Positions 1 to 7,942 are shown, counted from the stretch's first letter. The stretch is DNA of 64,000 nucleotides from SSC3 sp963769585 (GCA_963769585.1 CAVYMJ010000006.1:496001-560000), one strand, 5' to 3'. Numbers and translations: made by a program. Notes: generated from the letters alone by a model not told the origin.

Positions 1-633
1 CTGCCGCCCGGAGGGCGCGTGCTGACGGCGAAGGCTGCCGAACAGGTCGTGCGCAGTCCCGCGTTCGGCGTGGTCTGGCGGGCAGCGAACCGGTCGGCGC
101 ACCAGCAGGCTGTGGCCGTGCTGGAAGGGACCGACGGCGAGGACGGGCGGGTCAGCATCGAGCTCGATGCCCTGGTCAGACCGGTGCTGGCTGTCGTCGC
201 GCGGCAGGGGCTCGTGCCGGGGGACAGGTTGCCGCAGGCAGGCGCCGGCTTCTCCGTCATCGACGAGGACCAGCTGCGGCGGGCACGCGGCGCCTACGCC
301 TTGCTCGCTGACGCGGGGCTGTGGCTGCCGCTCGGGTGGATCGTGCTGGTGGTGAGCGCGCTCGTGGTGGCGCCCCGAAGGCTGCGGGTGCTTACCCGGC
401 TGGGGTTCGGCTCGTTCGCTGCGCTGGCGCTGCTGCTGGGAGGGCTGTTCGCGGCGCGTCAGCTGGTCGTGGACGGCTCGGGGAGCAGCCTCGACGCGGA
501 CCTGCTGGCAGCGGTCTGGGACGTCGTGGTGGGCGGGCTGCTGGGCACGATCCGGGTCGGCCTGGTGGCCTCCGCCCTGGTGCTGGCCGCGAGCCTGCTG
601 GGCAGGCTCGCAGGTGGCCGCCAGCACGCCTGA
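1..633 (+). CDS. Integral membrane protein, C-terminal part (cut by window edge)
   Basis: The frame is open from base 1, so the gene starts upstream of the window; the first possible internal start is GTG at 19. Counting from that GTG, a soluble stretch of about 95 residues containing WRAANRSAH is followed by three hydrophobic segments (about 98-117, 129-148 and 167-195) and a short basic tail. I recognise the pattern as an uncharacterised actinobacterial membrane protein but can give no function. It converges on the mycoredoxin gene, 12 bases beyond its stop. Reality of the gene is likely; function is unknown. Confidence 0.7.
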   Translation: MPPGGRVLTAKAAEQVVRSPAFGVVWRAANRSAHQQAVAVLEGTDGEDGRVSIELDALVRPVLAVVARQGLVPGDRLPQAGAGFSVIDEDQLRRARGAYALLADAGLWLPLGWIVLVVSALVVAPRRLRVLTRLGFGSFAALALLLGGLFAARQLVVDGSGSSLDADLLAAVWDVVVGGLLGTIRVGLVASALVLAASLLGRLAGGRQHA

Positions 634-645
634 CCCCGGCCGGGC

Positions 646-915
646 TCAGTTGAGGGCGGCGAGCTTGGCCTTCACCTGGGCTACCGAGGGGTTGGTCTGG
701 GCGGAGCCGTCGGCATAGACCAGCGTCGGGACGGTCATGTTGCCGTTGTTGATCTGTGCGACCAGTACGGCGGCGTCGTCGACTCGCTCGATGTCGACCA
801 CGTCGTAGCTGATGCCCTCGCGGTCCATCTGGCTCTTGAGCCGGTGGCAGTACCCACACCACTGGGTGGAGTACATCGTCACCGAGCCGCTAGCCGGGCC
901 CGTCGATACGGCCAT
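646..915 (-). CDS. Mycoredoxin (glutaredoxin-like, mycothiol-dependent)
   Basis: An 89-residue thioredoxin-fold protein. The active site CGYC lies near the N-terminus (TQWCGYCHRLK), followed by the cis-proline segment MTVPTLVY, the layout of mycoredoxin-1, which reduces mycothiol mixed disulfides in the actinobacterial cytosol. ATG at 915 is preferred to longer upstream starts because AAGGGA lies a suitable distance upstream on the minus strand. It is divergent from uvrD2 with about 70 bases between the two starts, which probably carry both promoters. Family assignment is secure; specificity for mycothiol is inferred from the actinobacterial setting. Confidence 0.9.
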   Translation of the reverse strand: MAVSTGPASGSVTMYSTQWCGYCHRLKSQMDREGISYDVVDIERVDDAAVLVAQINNGNMTVPTLVYADGSAQTNPSVAQVKAKLAALN

Positions 916-984
916 CAGAACTGTCCCTTCGCGCACGTAGTCTTCCAGGAGTCGTAACACCCGCCCGGAGGTAAGTCTTCCCAC

Positions 985-3039
985 ATGTCTGTGTCGTACA
1001 CGTCACGTACCCCCGACCAGCTGCTCGAGGGGCTCGACCCCGAGCAGCGCGAGGTGGCCGAGGCCCTGCGGGGGCCGGTGCGCGTGCTGGCGGGAGCAGG
1101 CACCGGCAAGACCCGGGCGGTCACCCACCGGATCGCGTACGGCGTAGCGACCGGCGTCTACAACCCCGCCGAGGTTCTTGCGGTCACCTTCACCACCCGC
1201 GCCGCCGGCGAGATGCGGCAGCGGCTGCGCCGGCTGGGGGCCGAGGGGGTCCAAGCGCGGACCTTCCACTCGGCGGCCCTGCGCCAGGCACGGTACTTCT
1301 GGCCCCGGGTGTACGGCGGTGAGCTGCCGGAGCTGGCCGAGTCGAAGCTGCCGCTGGTCGGTGGCGCCGCCCGACGCAACCGTGTCGACACCGAGCAGGC
1401 CACGCTGCGCGACTTCGCCAGCGAGATCGAGTGGGCCAAGGTCTCCAACGTCCGTCCCGACGACTACGCCCGGGTGGCACCGGCCAAGGGCCGCTCCGTC
1501 AACGGGTACGACGCCGCCACGGTGGCCCACGTCTTCGCGACCTACGAGCAGCTCAAGCGCGAGGCCGGCCGGATGGACATGGAGGACATCCTGCTGTGCT
1601 GTGCGGCGCTGCTGAGCGAGGACGACCGGGTCGCTGCGCAGGTTCGCCTGCAGTATCGCCACTTCGTCGTCGACGAGTTCCAGGACGTGAGCCCGATCCA
1701 GGCCGCGCTGCTCGACCTGTGGCTCGGCGGACGGGACTCGCTGTGCGTGGTGGGCGACCCGGCCCAGACGATCTACTCCTTCGCCGGCGCCAACGCGGAC
1801 TACCTGCGCGACTTCCCTCGCAAGTACGACGGCACCACCTCGGTCGAGCTCGTGCGCAACTACCGCTCGACACCGCAGGTCATCGAGGCCGCCAACCAGC
1901 TGATGACCGGTGCCGCAACCGGAGGCGTCCAGCTGCGGTCGCAGCAGGAGGCTGGTGAGCCGGTCAGGTTCGCCGAGCACTCCGACGAGGTCGCCGAGGC
2001 CGAGAGCGTGGCCGCCGAGATCAAGGGCCTGGTCGACGGAGGCTGTCCGCCGTCCCAGATCGCGATCCTCTTCCGGATCAACGCGCAGTCGGAGGCCTTC
2101 GAGGAGGCCCTGGCCGCACGCAGCCTTCCCTACGTCGTCCGCGGTGCGGAGCGGTTCTTCCGCCGCCCCGAGGTCCGGCAGGCCGTGACGCTGCTGCGGG
2201 GGAGCGCGCGGTCCGGGGAGTCCGAGGGGGACCTGGTCGGGTCGGTCAAGGCCGTCCTGGCCGGGATGGGCTGGACGGACCAGGCGCCCAGTGGCCGTGG
2301 CAACGCGCGGGACCGCTGGGAGTCCCTGCAGGCCCTGGTGGACCAGGCCGTCGCCTATCACCGCGAGACCGAGGCGGGGCTCAACGAGTTCGTCGACGAG
2401 CTCGACCGGCGTGCCGCCGAGCAGCACGCGCCGGTGGCCGACGGCGTCACCGTAGCGACGCTGCACGCGGCCAAGGGGCTGGAGTGGGACGTCGTCTTCG
2501 TGGTCGGCGCTCACGAGGGCACCCTCCCGATCGTGTACGCCGAGACGGCGGTCGCGGTCGAGGAGGAGCGGCGACTGCTGTACGTCGGCCTGACCCGCGC
2601 CCGCGCCCGGCTCAGCGTGAGCTGGTCGCGAGCCCGCAACCCTGGTGGCCGTGGCACGCGCAAGCCCAGCCGCTTCCTGGACGGTCTGCGACCGCAGGTG
2701 GTCTCCGACGCCCAGCCGCCGGCCAAGAAGGGCAAGAAGGCCACCTGCCGGGTCTGCGCCAAGCCGATGGCCACGGTCGCGGAGCGCAAGATCGGCCGGC
2801 ACGAGGACTGCCCGTCGTCCTACGACGAGGGCTTGTTCGAGCGACTGCGCGAGTGGCGCCTGGCGACCGCGACCGAGGCGAGCGTGCCGGCCTTCGTGGT
2901 CTTCACCGACCTCACCCTGCAGGCCATTGCCGAGGTGAGACCCACCGACCAGGCGTCGCTGCTGAGGATCAGTGGCATCGGCGCAGGCAAGTGGGAGAAG
3001 TACGGCGAGGAGGTGCTTGCCCTCGTCGCCACGACGTAG
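985..3039 (+). CDS. uvrD2: ATP-dependent DNA helicase UvrD2 (SF1)
   Basis: A 684-residue superfamily I 3'-5' DNA helicase. The Q-motif is followed by the P-loop AGAGTGKT (residues 36-43), the DExQ-type box VVDEFQDVSP near 228, the GDPAQTIYSFAGA motif near 258, and a C-terminal helicase motif with LYVGLTRAR. A four-cysteine/histidine cluster (CRVC...HEDC, about 580-605) precedes a C-terminal HRDC domain, the combination typical of actinobacterial UvrD2. GGAGG at 967-971 lies upstream of ATG 985. The order uvrD2 then whiB7 is conserved in actinobacteria, which supports both names. Role: DNA unwinding in repair or replication. Confidence 0.95.
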   Translation: MSVSYTSRTPDQLLEGLDPEQREVAEALRGPVRVLAGAGTGKTRAVTHRIAYGVATGVYNPAEVLAVTFTTRAAGEMRQRLRRLGAEGVQARTFHSAALRQARYFWPRVYGGELPELAESKLPLVGGAARRNRVDTEQATLRDFASEIEWAKVSNVRPDDYARVAPAKGRSVNGYDAATVAHVFATYEQLKREAGRMDMEDILLCCAALLSEDDRVAAQVRLQYRHFVVDEFQDVSPIQAALLDLWLGGRDSLCVVGDPAQTIYSFAGANADYLRDFPRKYDGTTSVELVRNYRSTPQVIEAANQLMTGAATGGVQLRSQQEAGEPVRFAEHSDEVAEAESVAAEIKGLVDGGCPPSQIAILFRINAQSEAFEEALAARSLPYVVRGAERFFRRPEVRQAVTLLRGSARSGESEGDLVGSVKAVLAGMGWTDQAPSGRGNARDRWESLQALVDQAVAYHRETEAGLNEFVDELDRRAAEQHAPVADGVTVATLHAAKGLEWDVVFVVGAHEGTLPIVYAETAVAVEEERRLLYVGLTRARARLSVSWSRARNPGGRGTRKPSRFLDGLRPQVVSDAQPPAKKGKKATCRVCAKPMATVAERKIGRHEDCPSSYDEGLFERLREWRLATATEASVPAFVVFTDLTLQAIAEVRPTDQASLLRISGIGAGKWEKYGEEVLALVATT

Positions 3040-3042
3040 AAC

Positions 3043-3058
3043 CCCTGTTTTGACAGGG
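3043..3058 (+). terminator. Hairpin after uvrD2
   Basis: A 6-bp perfect stem (CCCTGT at 3043-3048, ACAGGG at 3053-3058) with a TTTG loop lies four bases after the uvrD2 stop. There is no T-run after it, so it may be a weak terminator or mRNA 3' stabiliser. Confidence 0.5.
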
Positions 3059-3109
3059 AATCGACGGCCTCCGGCAGGATTTCACTGCCCACCCAGGTTC
3101 TCTCGGGAA

Positions 3110-3155
3110 ATAGTCAAAAAAAGGTTTGCTACTTACATTGTCTGCCGGGTACCGT
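3110..3155 (+). promoter_or_regulatory. Putative whiB7 promoter with AT-rich WhiB7-binding patch
   Basis: In this GC-rich sequence an isolated AT-rich patch (AATAGTCAAAAAAAGG, 3109-3124) abuts a -35-like TTGCTA at 3126-3131. A TAnnnT -10 (TACCGT, 3150-3155) follows at an 18-base spacing. Known WhiB7 promoters have an AT-rich sequence just upstream of the -35, contacted by the AT-hook of WhiB7 itself, so autoregulation together with the primary sigma factor is inferred. Confidence 0.65.
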
Positions 3156-3230
3156 GATCTCACCCGACCAGGGGACTGCGCATCACGGCTCTGACAAGGC
3201 CGGCGCCCGAGGAAATGAAGGAGGTGCATC

Positions 3231-3452
3231 GTGATCAACGCCAACTACACCAAGACGCAGAGCTGCCTCGGCATGCCCGCATCTCACCGTGTCGCCACGG
3301 CTTGGATGCGTGCCCTCCCGATCTCGATCGGTGAGGTCGCCATGTCGGCCACGGCTACGGGTGTCGCTGTCCAGGGGACCGGTGCGTCCAAGCGCCGCTT
3401 CGCCAACGACATCACCCTCCCGGGTGCCTCCGCTTGGAGTCCGCCAACCTGA
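3231..3452 (+). CDS. whiB7 leader ORF (uORF, 73 aa)
   Basis: A small ORF starting with GTG after a strong Shine-Dalgarno (GAAGGAGG, ending about 8 bases upstream). It lies between the whiB7 promoter and an intrinsic terminator that precedes whiB7. The product is 73 residues, of low complexity in parts, with no recognised domain. In other actinobacteria whiB7 is controlled by a translated leader: ribosome stalling by antibiotics changes the RNA fold and allows read-through. Position, strong RBS and downstream terminator all fit that role, so the act of translation is probably more important than the peptide. An independent small protein cannot be excluded. Confidence 0.7.
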   Translation: MINANYTKTQSCLGMPASHRVATAWMRALPISIGEVAMSATATGVAVQGTGASKRRFANDITLPGASAWSPPT

Positions 3453-3471
3453 GTCACACTCAGACCGGCAG

Positions 3472-3561
3472 CCTCCAGGCCGCGGAACCCGACCAGGGAT
3501 CCGCGGCCTTTGTGTTTCTCAAAGCAAGACAAGTGTTGGAAAGAAACAGCTCACCTGGAGG
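3472..3561 (+). promoter_or_regulatory. Leader pairing that can mask the whiB7 RBS
   Basis: CCTCCAGG at 3472-3479 is an exact 8-base complement of CCTGGAGG at 3554-3561, which contains the whiB7 Shine-Dalgarno. The left copy also overlaps the first two bases of the terminator stem, so the two pairings compete. Seen directly; the switching role is inferred. Confidence 0.5.
3478..3520 (+). terminator. whiB7 attenuator (intrinsic terminator)
   Basis: GGCCGCGG (3478-3485) pairs perfectly with CCGCGGCC (3501-3508) over a 15-base loop, followed by TTTGTGTTTCTC. It lies 25 bases after the leader ORF stop and 57 bases before the whiB7 start, so it would stop basal transcription before whiB7. Confidence 0.8.
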
Positions 3562-3565
3562 TGAA

Positions 3566-3853
3566 ATGAGTATCAGCGTCCTCGACGCGCCGATCGAGGT
3601 CGGTCGTGTGGACGAAAGCAGGCTGCCGTGCCGGATCAACGACCCGGAGCTGTTCTTCGCCGAGAGCCCGACCGACGTGGAGCTCGCGAAGGCCTTGTGC
3701 CTGGACTGCCCGGTCCGTGCCGAGTGCCTGTCCGGAGCTCTGGACCGTCGCGAGCCGTGGGGCGTGTGGGGTGGCGAGCTGTTCCTGCAGGGCGTCGTCA
3801 TTCCGCGCAAGCGGCCCCGCGGCCGGCCGCGCAAGAGCGAGGTTGCGGCCTGA
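3566..3853 (+). CDS. whiB7: WhiB7 redox-sensing transcription factor
   Basis: A 95-residue WhiB-family iron-sulfur protein. Four cysteines that bind the 4Fe-4S cluster are visible (LPC, then CLDC and AEC). They are followed by the sigma-binding turn EPWGVWGGE and a C-terminal AT-hook RGRPRK, which distinguishes WhiB7 from other Wbl proteins. WhiB7 activates intrinsic multidrug-resistance genes after ribosome stress. ATG 3566 follows GGAGGTGAA; a longer in-frame start at 3434 would run through the terminator and is rejected. Expression is probably controlled by the leader ORF and attenuator just upstream. Confidence 0.95.
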   Translation: MSISVLDAPIEVGRVDESRLPCRINDPELFFAESPTDVELAKALCLDCPVRAECLSGALDRREPWGVWGGELFLQGVVIPRKRPRGRPRKSEVAA

Positions 3854-3952
3854 CCGACCGACCGCGACCTGGACAAGCCAAGGGCGCTCGCCGAGCGCTC
3901 CTCGAGAAACGGAAACCACCCGATGGACCTCAAGACGAAGCGGAGCAAGACG

Positions 3953-4126
3953 ATGAACCTACTTATCCACGAAGACCTGGCCCGAGCACAGATGGCCGAG
4001 CGCCTGGGAGAGGCGCGAGAGCTGCAGCGTCAGCGCGAGATCGTGCGTTCCCGCCGGCTTTCCCGCCGGGCCGAGCGCGCAGCGCACCAGGCGCGCCTCG
4101 CGCTGGCCCGCTCGCTGTCGAACTAG
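3953..4126 (+). CDS. Small basic helical protein (57 aa)
   Basis: A 57-residue protein rich in Arg, Ala, Glu and Leu, predicted to be almost entirely helical, with no cysteine and no membrane segment. ATG 3953 is chosen because GGAG lies seven bases upstream; an in-frame ATG at 3923 has no RBS. It sits 99 bases after whiB7 and ends just before a strong hairpin terminator, so it may be co-transcribed with whiB7. I do not recognise a function. Similar short proteins with a starting HEDLARAQM-like segment are common in actinobacteria. Confidence 0.6.
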   Translation: MNLLIHEDLARAQMAERLGEARELQRQREIVRSRRLSRRAERAAHQARLALARSLSN

Positions 4127-4142
4127 ACAACAGGTCGACCAG

Positions 4143-4171
4143 GCCCCCGCCGGACCTCCGGCGGGGGCTCT
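4143..4171 (+). terminator. Strong hairpin terminator
   Basis: An 11-bp GC-only stem (GCCCCCGCCGG 4143-4153; CCGGCGGGGGC 4158-4168) with an ACCT loop follows the small basic gene by 16 bases. The tail TCTCGT is only partly T-rich. Confidence 0.7.
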
Positions 4172-4200
4172 CGTCCGTCCCGGCCTAGAGTGAGCGGGTG

Positions 4201-4359
4201 GTGACCTGCGACTTCTGCGGAACGACAGCCGACGGCGACTCGGCCCCGCTGACCTGGTCCACCGCCGTGGAGAACGGCCGCGCCAAGGTCTACTGCGACC
4301 GCTGCTCGCGCGACCATCTGCGGGCCATGGAGGGAAAGCTCGACGCGGAGTACTGGTGA
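4201..4359 (+). CDS. Small zinc-ribbon protein (52 aa)
   Basis: A 52-residue protein with two CxxC knuckles, CDFC near the start and CDRC near residue 38, separated by about 30 residues, so it probably binds one zinc ion. Two adjacent GTG codons (4198 and 4201) could start it. The stop at 4359 lies four bases from the convergent AarF-family gene. The reading frame has strongly GC-biased third positions like its neighbours. Conserved hypothetical; no function can be given. Confidence 0.65.
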   Translation: MTCDFCGTTADGDSAPLTWSTAVENGRAKVYCDRCSRDHLRAMEGKLDAEYW

Positions 4360-4363
4360 CGAG

Positions 4364-5698
4364 CTAGGGAGCCGGTGCGAACCCCGGCAGCGACTCCTCG
4401 AGGATCTGCCGGAACGGGATCTCCGCCTCCAGCTGGCAGAGCACTCCGATTCCCCCTACCCAGGTGCGGTGGATCAGCAGGTAGGACGGCGGCAGGTTCA
4501 GCCGGAACAGCATGTTCGTGCCCTCGTTGCGAGGGTCCTGCAGCCGCGCAGCCTGTCGACGCATGAACCGCCTCGAGAACTGGTACGTCGGCGTACGGGC
4601 GGGCTCCATGAACGGGCCGAGGTAGGCGGCTAGGTCGTCGGGGTTCACCTTGATGCCGGGCCGGATGAAGCCGGCCTCGCGCAGCAGCGGCTCCGCCGCG
4701 GCGTAGTCGTCGGTGAGCGCGATGCCGAGCAGTGTGCCGATGTAGTCGGGCAGGCGCCCGTCCGGGAGGCGGGCCACCGCACCGAAGTCGAGGATGCCCA
4801 GGCCGCCGAGGTCCTCCACCGTCGGCAGGATCCGGAAGTTGCCCGGATGCGGGTCCGCGTGCAGCATGCCCGTCCTGCCGGGGGACTCGAAGATCCAGCG
4901 GGCGTACAGCTCGCCGTAGTGGTTGCGCTCCTCCTGGGTGCCGTCGCTGATCAGGTAGGCCAGGGAGCCGTTGCTGTCCATCCACTCGGTGACCAGCACC
5001 TTGTCGGTGTTGGCCACCACGTCGGGGACCACGTACGACGGGTCGCCGTCGTACAGCTCGGCGTAGCGGCGCTGCGCCTCGGCCTCCAACGTGTAGTCCA
5101 GCTCCTCGGCGACGCGCTGCTGCATCTCGTCGACCAGAGCCTTCATGTCGACGCCGGGGAAGAGCCCTCCGAAGGTCTTGGCGAGACGTCCCATCTGGCG
5201 TAGGTCGGACATCAGGGCCGGCCCGGCACCGGGGTACTGCACCTTGATGGCGACCTCGCGGCCGTCGCTCCAGCGACCGCGGTGGACCTGGCCGATCGAG
5301 GCCGCGGCGGCCGGCACGTTGTCGAACTCCACCAGCTGCTGGCGCCACCGCGGTCCGAACTCACGGGCCAGCACCTCGTGGACGGTCGCGGCCGGCATCG
5401 GTGGCGCGGAGTCCTGGAGCTTGGTCAGGTGCTGGCGGTACGGCGCGGCCAGCTCCTCGGGGAGGGCCGACTCGAGGATCGAGAGAGCCTGGCCGAGCTT
5501 CATCGCTCCGCCCTTGAGCTCGCCGAGCGTCTTGAAGACCTGCTCGGCCGTGCGCAGCTGGACCTCGGCCAGCACGGCCTCGGCGGGCGCACCGCCGAGC
5601 CGCTTGGCGGTGCCCATCGCCCGCCGACCCGCGAACCCGAGGGGCAGGGCGGCTAGCTTGGCCGTCCGGGTCACAGCCTTGCGGGGGAGGTCGCTCAC
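4364..5698 (-). CDS. ABC1/AarF/UbiB-family atypical kinase
   Basis: A 444-residue UbiB-like protein kinase-fold protein. Family marks are the KxGQ motif in GGAMKLGQALS, the Ala-rich nucleotide loop AAAASIGQVHRG, the lysine of VAIKVQYPG, HADPHPGNF as catalytic loop and LDFGAVARL as the metal-binding DFG. Such proteins are linked to ubiquinone or other prenyl-lipid metabolism; the actinobacterial substrate is unknown. GTG 5698 is chosen because it forms a GTGA overlap with the stop of the upstream gene, implying translational coupling; ATG 5713 is an alternative. No membrane segment is obvious. Confidence 0.88.
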   Translation of the reverse strand: MSDLPRKAVTRTAKLAALPLGFAGRRAMGTAKRLGGAPAEAVLAEVQLRTAEQVFKTLGELKGGAMKLGQALSILESALPEELAAPYRQHLTKLQDSAPPMPAATVHEVLAREFGPRWRQQLVEFDNVPAAAASIGQVHRGRWSDGREVAIKVQYPGAGPALMSDLRQMGRLAKTFGGLFPGVDMKALVDEMQQRVAEELDYTLEAEAQRRYAELYDGDPSYVVPDVVANTDKVLVTEWMDSNGSLAYLISDGTQEERNHYGELYARWIFESPGRTGMLHADPHPGNFRILPTVEDLGGLGILDFGAVARLPDGRLPDYIGTLLGIALTDDYAAAEPLLREAGFIRPGIKVNPDDLAAYLGPFMEPARTPTYQFSRRFMRRQAARLQDPRNEGTNMLFRLNLPPSYLLIHRTWVGGIGVLCQLEAEIPFRQILEESLPGFAPAP

Positions 5699-6459
5699 GC
5701 CTCCATTGTCCATGCGCAGCCACACTCCGGATGCCGCAGCCACTCGGTGGCGGCGATGTCGTGCAGCAAGGGGTCGAGGCGAAGGGTCGCCGACCAGGTG
5801 GACGGCCGGTGCCCGTACAGGTACGCCGTGACGTCCCGGACTGCCCAGGCGCAGGCGAGATCGGCCATCGCAGGTTCAAGGGGCTCGGCAACGCCGTCCC
5901 GGCGGTCTCGAGCCGACAGGGCGGCGTACTGGTGCACCAGCAGCGGCCAGGCCGGGTCCTCGTCCGCGGTGGCGGCGTCCACGCAGCGCAGGCAGGCTGT
6001 CCTTCCCGGTGCCACGAACGGACCGACCAGGGCGTCGCCCTCGACCAGCCGCACCAGCAGGTGCGGGGTGCCGGCCTGAGCCCACGGGTCGACGAGCTCG
6101 CGAGGCGGTTCTCCGACCCCGGCGAGCACGCTGACGTCCGGAGCGCTCCTGCCCAGCGACCAGCCCGCCTCGACCAGGGAGGACCGCAGCCGGGTGACCA
6201 GCGCCTCGCCGCAGGGGTGACCGAAGCCGACCACCGCCACCTTGCCCGCGACCTTCCGATCCGGCCGGCGCAGGACCGGGCGCACCGGCTCGGGCACCTC
6301 CGCCTCCGAACCCAGCTCTCCCCGCAGCAGACCGTCGAGGGCGCGCACCGTCTGGGGGGTCTCGGGCAGTACGACGGCCCGGCTGCGGTCGAGCCCGACC
6401 TGGAGGTGGCCGTCGCCGCGGCGCAGTACGTGGAACCCGGGAGCCAGACGCGGTCGCAT
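5695..6459 (-). CDS. Cyclodehydratase-like / TOMM leader-binding-like protein
   Basis: A protein of about 254 residues. Residues 70-100 read KVAVVGFGHPCGEAL, a Rossmann-like strand-loop of the ThiF/E1-like type. CLRCVD and a C-terminal HPECGC supply a CxxC plus CxC zinc site. This matches proteins labelled as TOMM precursor leader peptide-binding or bacteriocin cyclodehydratase-like in actinobacteria. No precursor peptide or dehydrogenase gene is nearby, so a bacteriocin role is doubtful. It is translationally coupled to the AarF-family gene by a 4-base overlap. Start is uncertain: ATG 6459 or GTG 6477, neither with a good RBS. Confidence 0.6.
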   Translation of the reverse strand: MRPRLAPGFHVLRRGDGHLQVGLDRSRAVVLPETPQTVRALDGLLRGELGSEAEVPEPVRPVLRRPDRKVAGKVAVVGFGHPCGEALVTRLRSSLVEAGWSLGRSAPDVSVLAGVGEPPRELVDPWAQAGTPHLLVRLVEGDALVGPFVAPGRTACLRCVDAATADEDPAWPLLVHQYAALSARDRRDGVAEPLEPAMADLACAWAVRDVTAYLYGHRPSTWSATLRLDPLLHDIAATEWLRHPECGCAWTMEA

Positions 6460-6517
6460 GCGGCGAGGTTGCCGCACAACGCCCGCCCAGCCAACTGGCC
6501 GTCCACAGGGAACGCAA

Positions 6518-6551
6518 CGAGGGCGGGACCCCCGTGGGGGACCCGCCCTCG
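6518..6551 (-). terminator. Long hairpin terminator between DUF5679 and ThiF-like gene
   Basis: CGAGGGCGGG (6518-6527) pairs with CCCGCCCTCG (6542-6551). Inside, CCCCC pairs with GGGGG around GT, leaving one A-A mismatch. It follows the DUF5679 stop by 18 bases on the minus strand. Confidence 0.75.
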
Positions 6552-6569
6552 TCGGACGTAAGTGGTGCG

Positions 6570-6728
6570 TCAGGCCTTGCCGAGGATGCGGTTCAGGTTC
6601 GTGCTGCAGACGGGGCAGACGGCCTTCGCCATCCTGGTGCCCTTGTCGTTGACCCTGACCTCACCAGACGCCTCGCGCTTCGCCTTGCACTTCACGCAGT
6701 AGAACTCGCCGCTCCAGGTCTCCGCCAT
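6570..6728 (-). CDS. DUF5679 zinc-ribbon protein (52 aa)
   Basis: A 52-residue protein with starting block MAETWSGEFYCVKC and second knuckle CPVC, ending in NLNRILGKA. The two CxxC pairs about 25 residues apart and the conserved ILGK tail are the DUF5679 signature in actinobacteria. It has its own terminator and an intergenic region of about 250 bases on its 5' side. The divergent crotonase gene shares that upstream region. The family is probably a structural or nucleic-acid-associated zinc ribbon; function is unknown. Confidence 0.85.
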   Translation of the reverse strand: MAETWSGEFYCVKCKAKREASGEVRVNDKGTRMAKAVCPVCSTNLNRILGKA

Positions 6729-6982
6729 GACGGCCTCCTTGCTCTGATCGTTCTGGTCGTCGCGGCGGGGAACTTTGGGGGAAGTCCCGCCGAGGGCCGG
6801 TTTGCCTGGCCGTTTGTGACCCTACGCCAGGCGGGGGGCAGAACCACGAAGGCGCCGCCGCCACGCGGGGAGTTCACGCTCAGTTGTGGTCAAAATGTCA
6901 TTATTTAGACCGATTTTCGTGGTGGTGCGATCCTTCTCTCACCTGCGAGCGTCCAAGGCGTGGCTTGATTAGGCTCCGCGGC

Positions 6983-7768
6983 ATGGAACACCTGCTGGTC
7001 GACCGTCCGAGCGACGGCGTCGTACTCCTGACCCTGAACAACCCCGACAAGCGCAACGCGATGTCGGACGAGATGACCGCCGGCTGGACCCAGGCGATCG
7101 ACGACATCCGGGGCGACCCGAGCGTGCGCTGCGTGGTGTACACGGGCGCCGGCAGCGCCTTCTGCTCGGGAGGAAACCCGAAGTGGATCGCGGGCGAGCC
7201 CGACGCGTCGGTCGACGAGCTGCGCGGCCGGATGATCTCGTTCTACCGGCGCTGGCTGTCGATCCGCACGCTGGAGATCCCGACCCTCGCGGCCGTCAAC
7301 GGCCCCGCGGTCGGAGCCGGGATGTGCATCGCCCTGGCGGCCGACCTGCGGTACGGCTCTGTCGACGCCAAGCTCTCGGTCCCGTTCGTCAAGCTCGGCA
7401 TGCACGCCGGGATGGCGGCGACGTACCTGCTGCCGAACGTCGTCGGCCCCGCGCACGCGCGCGACCTGCTGCTGACCGGCCGTACCGTCGATGCGGACGA
7501 GGCCCTCCGGCTCGGCCTGCTGTCGCGGGTCTCGCCGGCCGACACGTTCCTCGACGACGTACTGGCGACGGCTGCCCAGATTGCCTCGACCGCCCCGATC
7601 CCCAGCAAGCTCACCACGGTGGCGCTGCGCGAGGGCGGCCACGCCGACCTCGAGACGTGCATCCAGTGGGAGGCGCTGGCGCAGCCGATCACGCTGGCCA
7701 CCCAGGACCTGCAGGAGGGCGTCCTGGCGGCCCGGGAGAAGCGGAGCCCACAGTTCCTCGGTCGCTGA
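6983..7768 (+). CDS. Enoyl-CoA hydratase/isomerase (crotonase) family protein
   Basis: A 261-residue crotonase-fold enzyme. Oxyanion-hole segments are GSAFCSGGN (about residue 57-65) and NGPAVGAGMCIALAAD (about 103-118), followed by the trimerisation and C-terminal helices. Crotonases act on acyl-CoA thioesters. The FPEV-like segment carrying a catalytic Glu in true hydratases is here PFVKLGMHAG, so the reaction may not be hydration. ATG 6983 gives the normal family length; upstream in-frame extension lacks coding character. It stands alone between DUF5679 and a DnaA-box-rich intergenic region. Confidence 0.88.
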   Translation: MEHLLVDRPSDGVVLLTLNNPDKRNAMSDEMTAGWTQAIDDIRGDPSVRCVVYTGAGSAFCSGGNPKWIAGEPDASVDELRGRMISFYRRWLSIRTLEIPTLAAVNGPAVGAGMCIALAADLRYGSVDAKLSVPFVKLGMHAGMAATYLLPNVVGPAHARDLLLTGRTVDADEALRLGLLSRVSPADTFLDDVLATAAQIASTAPIPSKLTTVALREGGHADLETCIQWEALAQPITLATQDLQEGVLAAREKRSPQFLGR

Positions 7769-7810
7769 GGGTCGGGGCCGTCTGCGGGCGACGGGCTGAG
7801 GGCAGAGAAA

Positions 7811-7882
7811 AGGCCCAGTGCCCGGCCGGTACGCCGCTTGCCTTCCCCTTGCGAACGACGCGCCGACGCAGGCGCTGGGCCT
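7811..7882 (+). other. Long-loop inverted repeat after crotonase gene
   Basis: AGGCCCAGTGCC (7811-7822) pairs with GGCGCTGGGCCT (7871-7882), 11 Watson-Crick pairs plus one T-G, around a 48-base loop. It may be a terminator or part of a structured RNA. No T-run follows. Confidence 0.4.
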
Positions 7883-7942
7883 CGTCTGTCCAGGAAACCT
7901 AGGCGGCGACCAGCCCAAGGTCAACGCAAGTTCGTCCACGCC

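Noticed and set aside
1003..2802. 599-residue minus-strand frame opposite uvrD2
   Set aside because: Antisense shadow of a certain helicase gene, with no domain pattern of its own.
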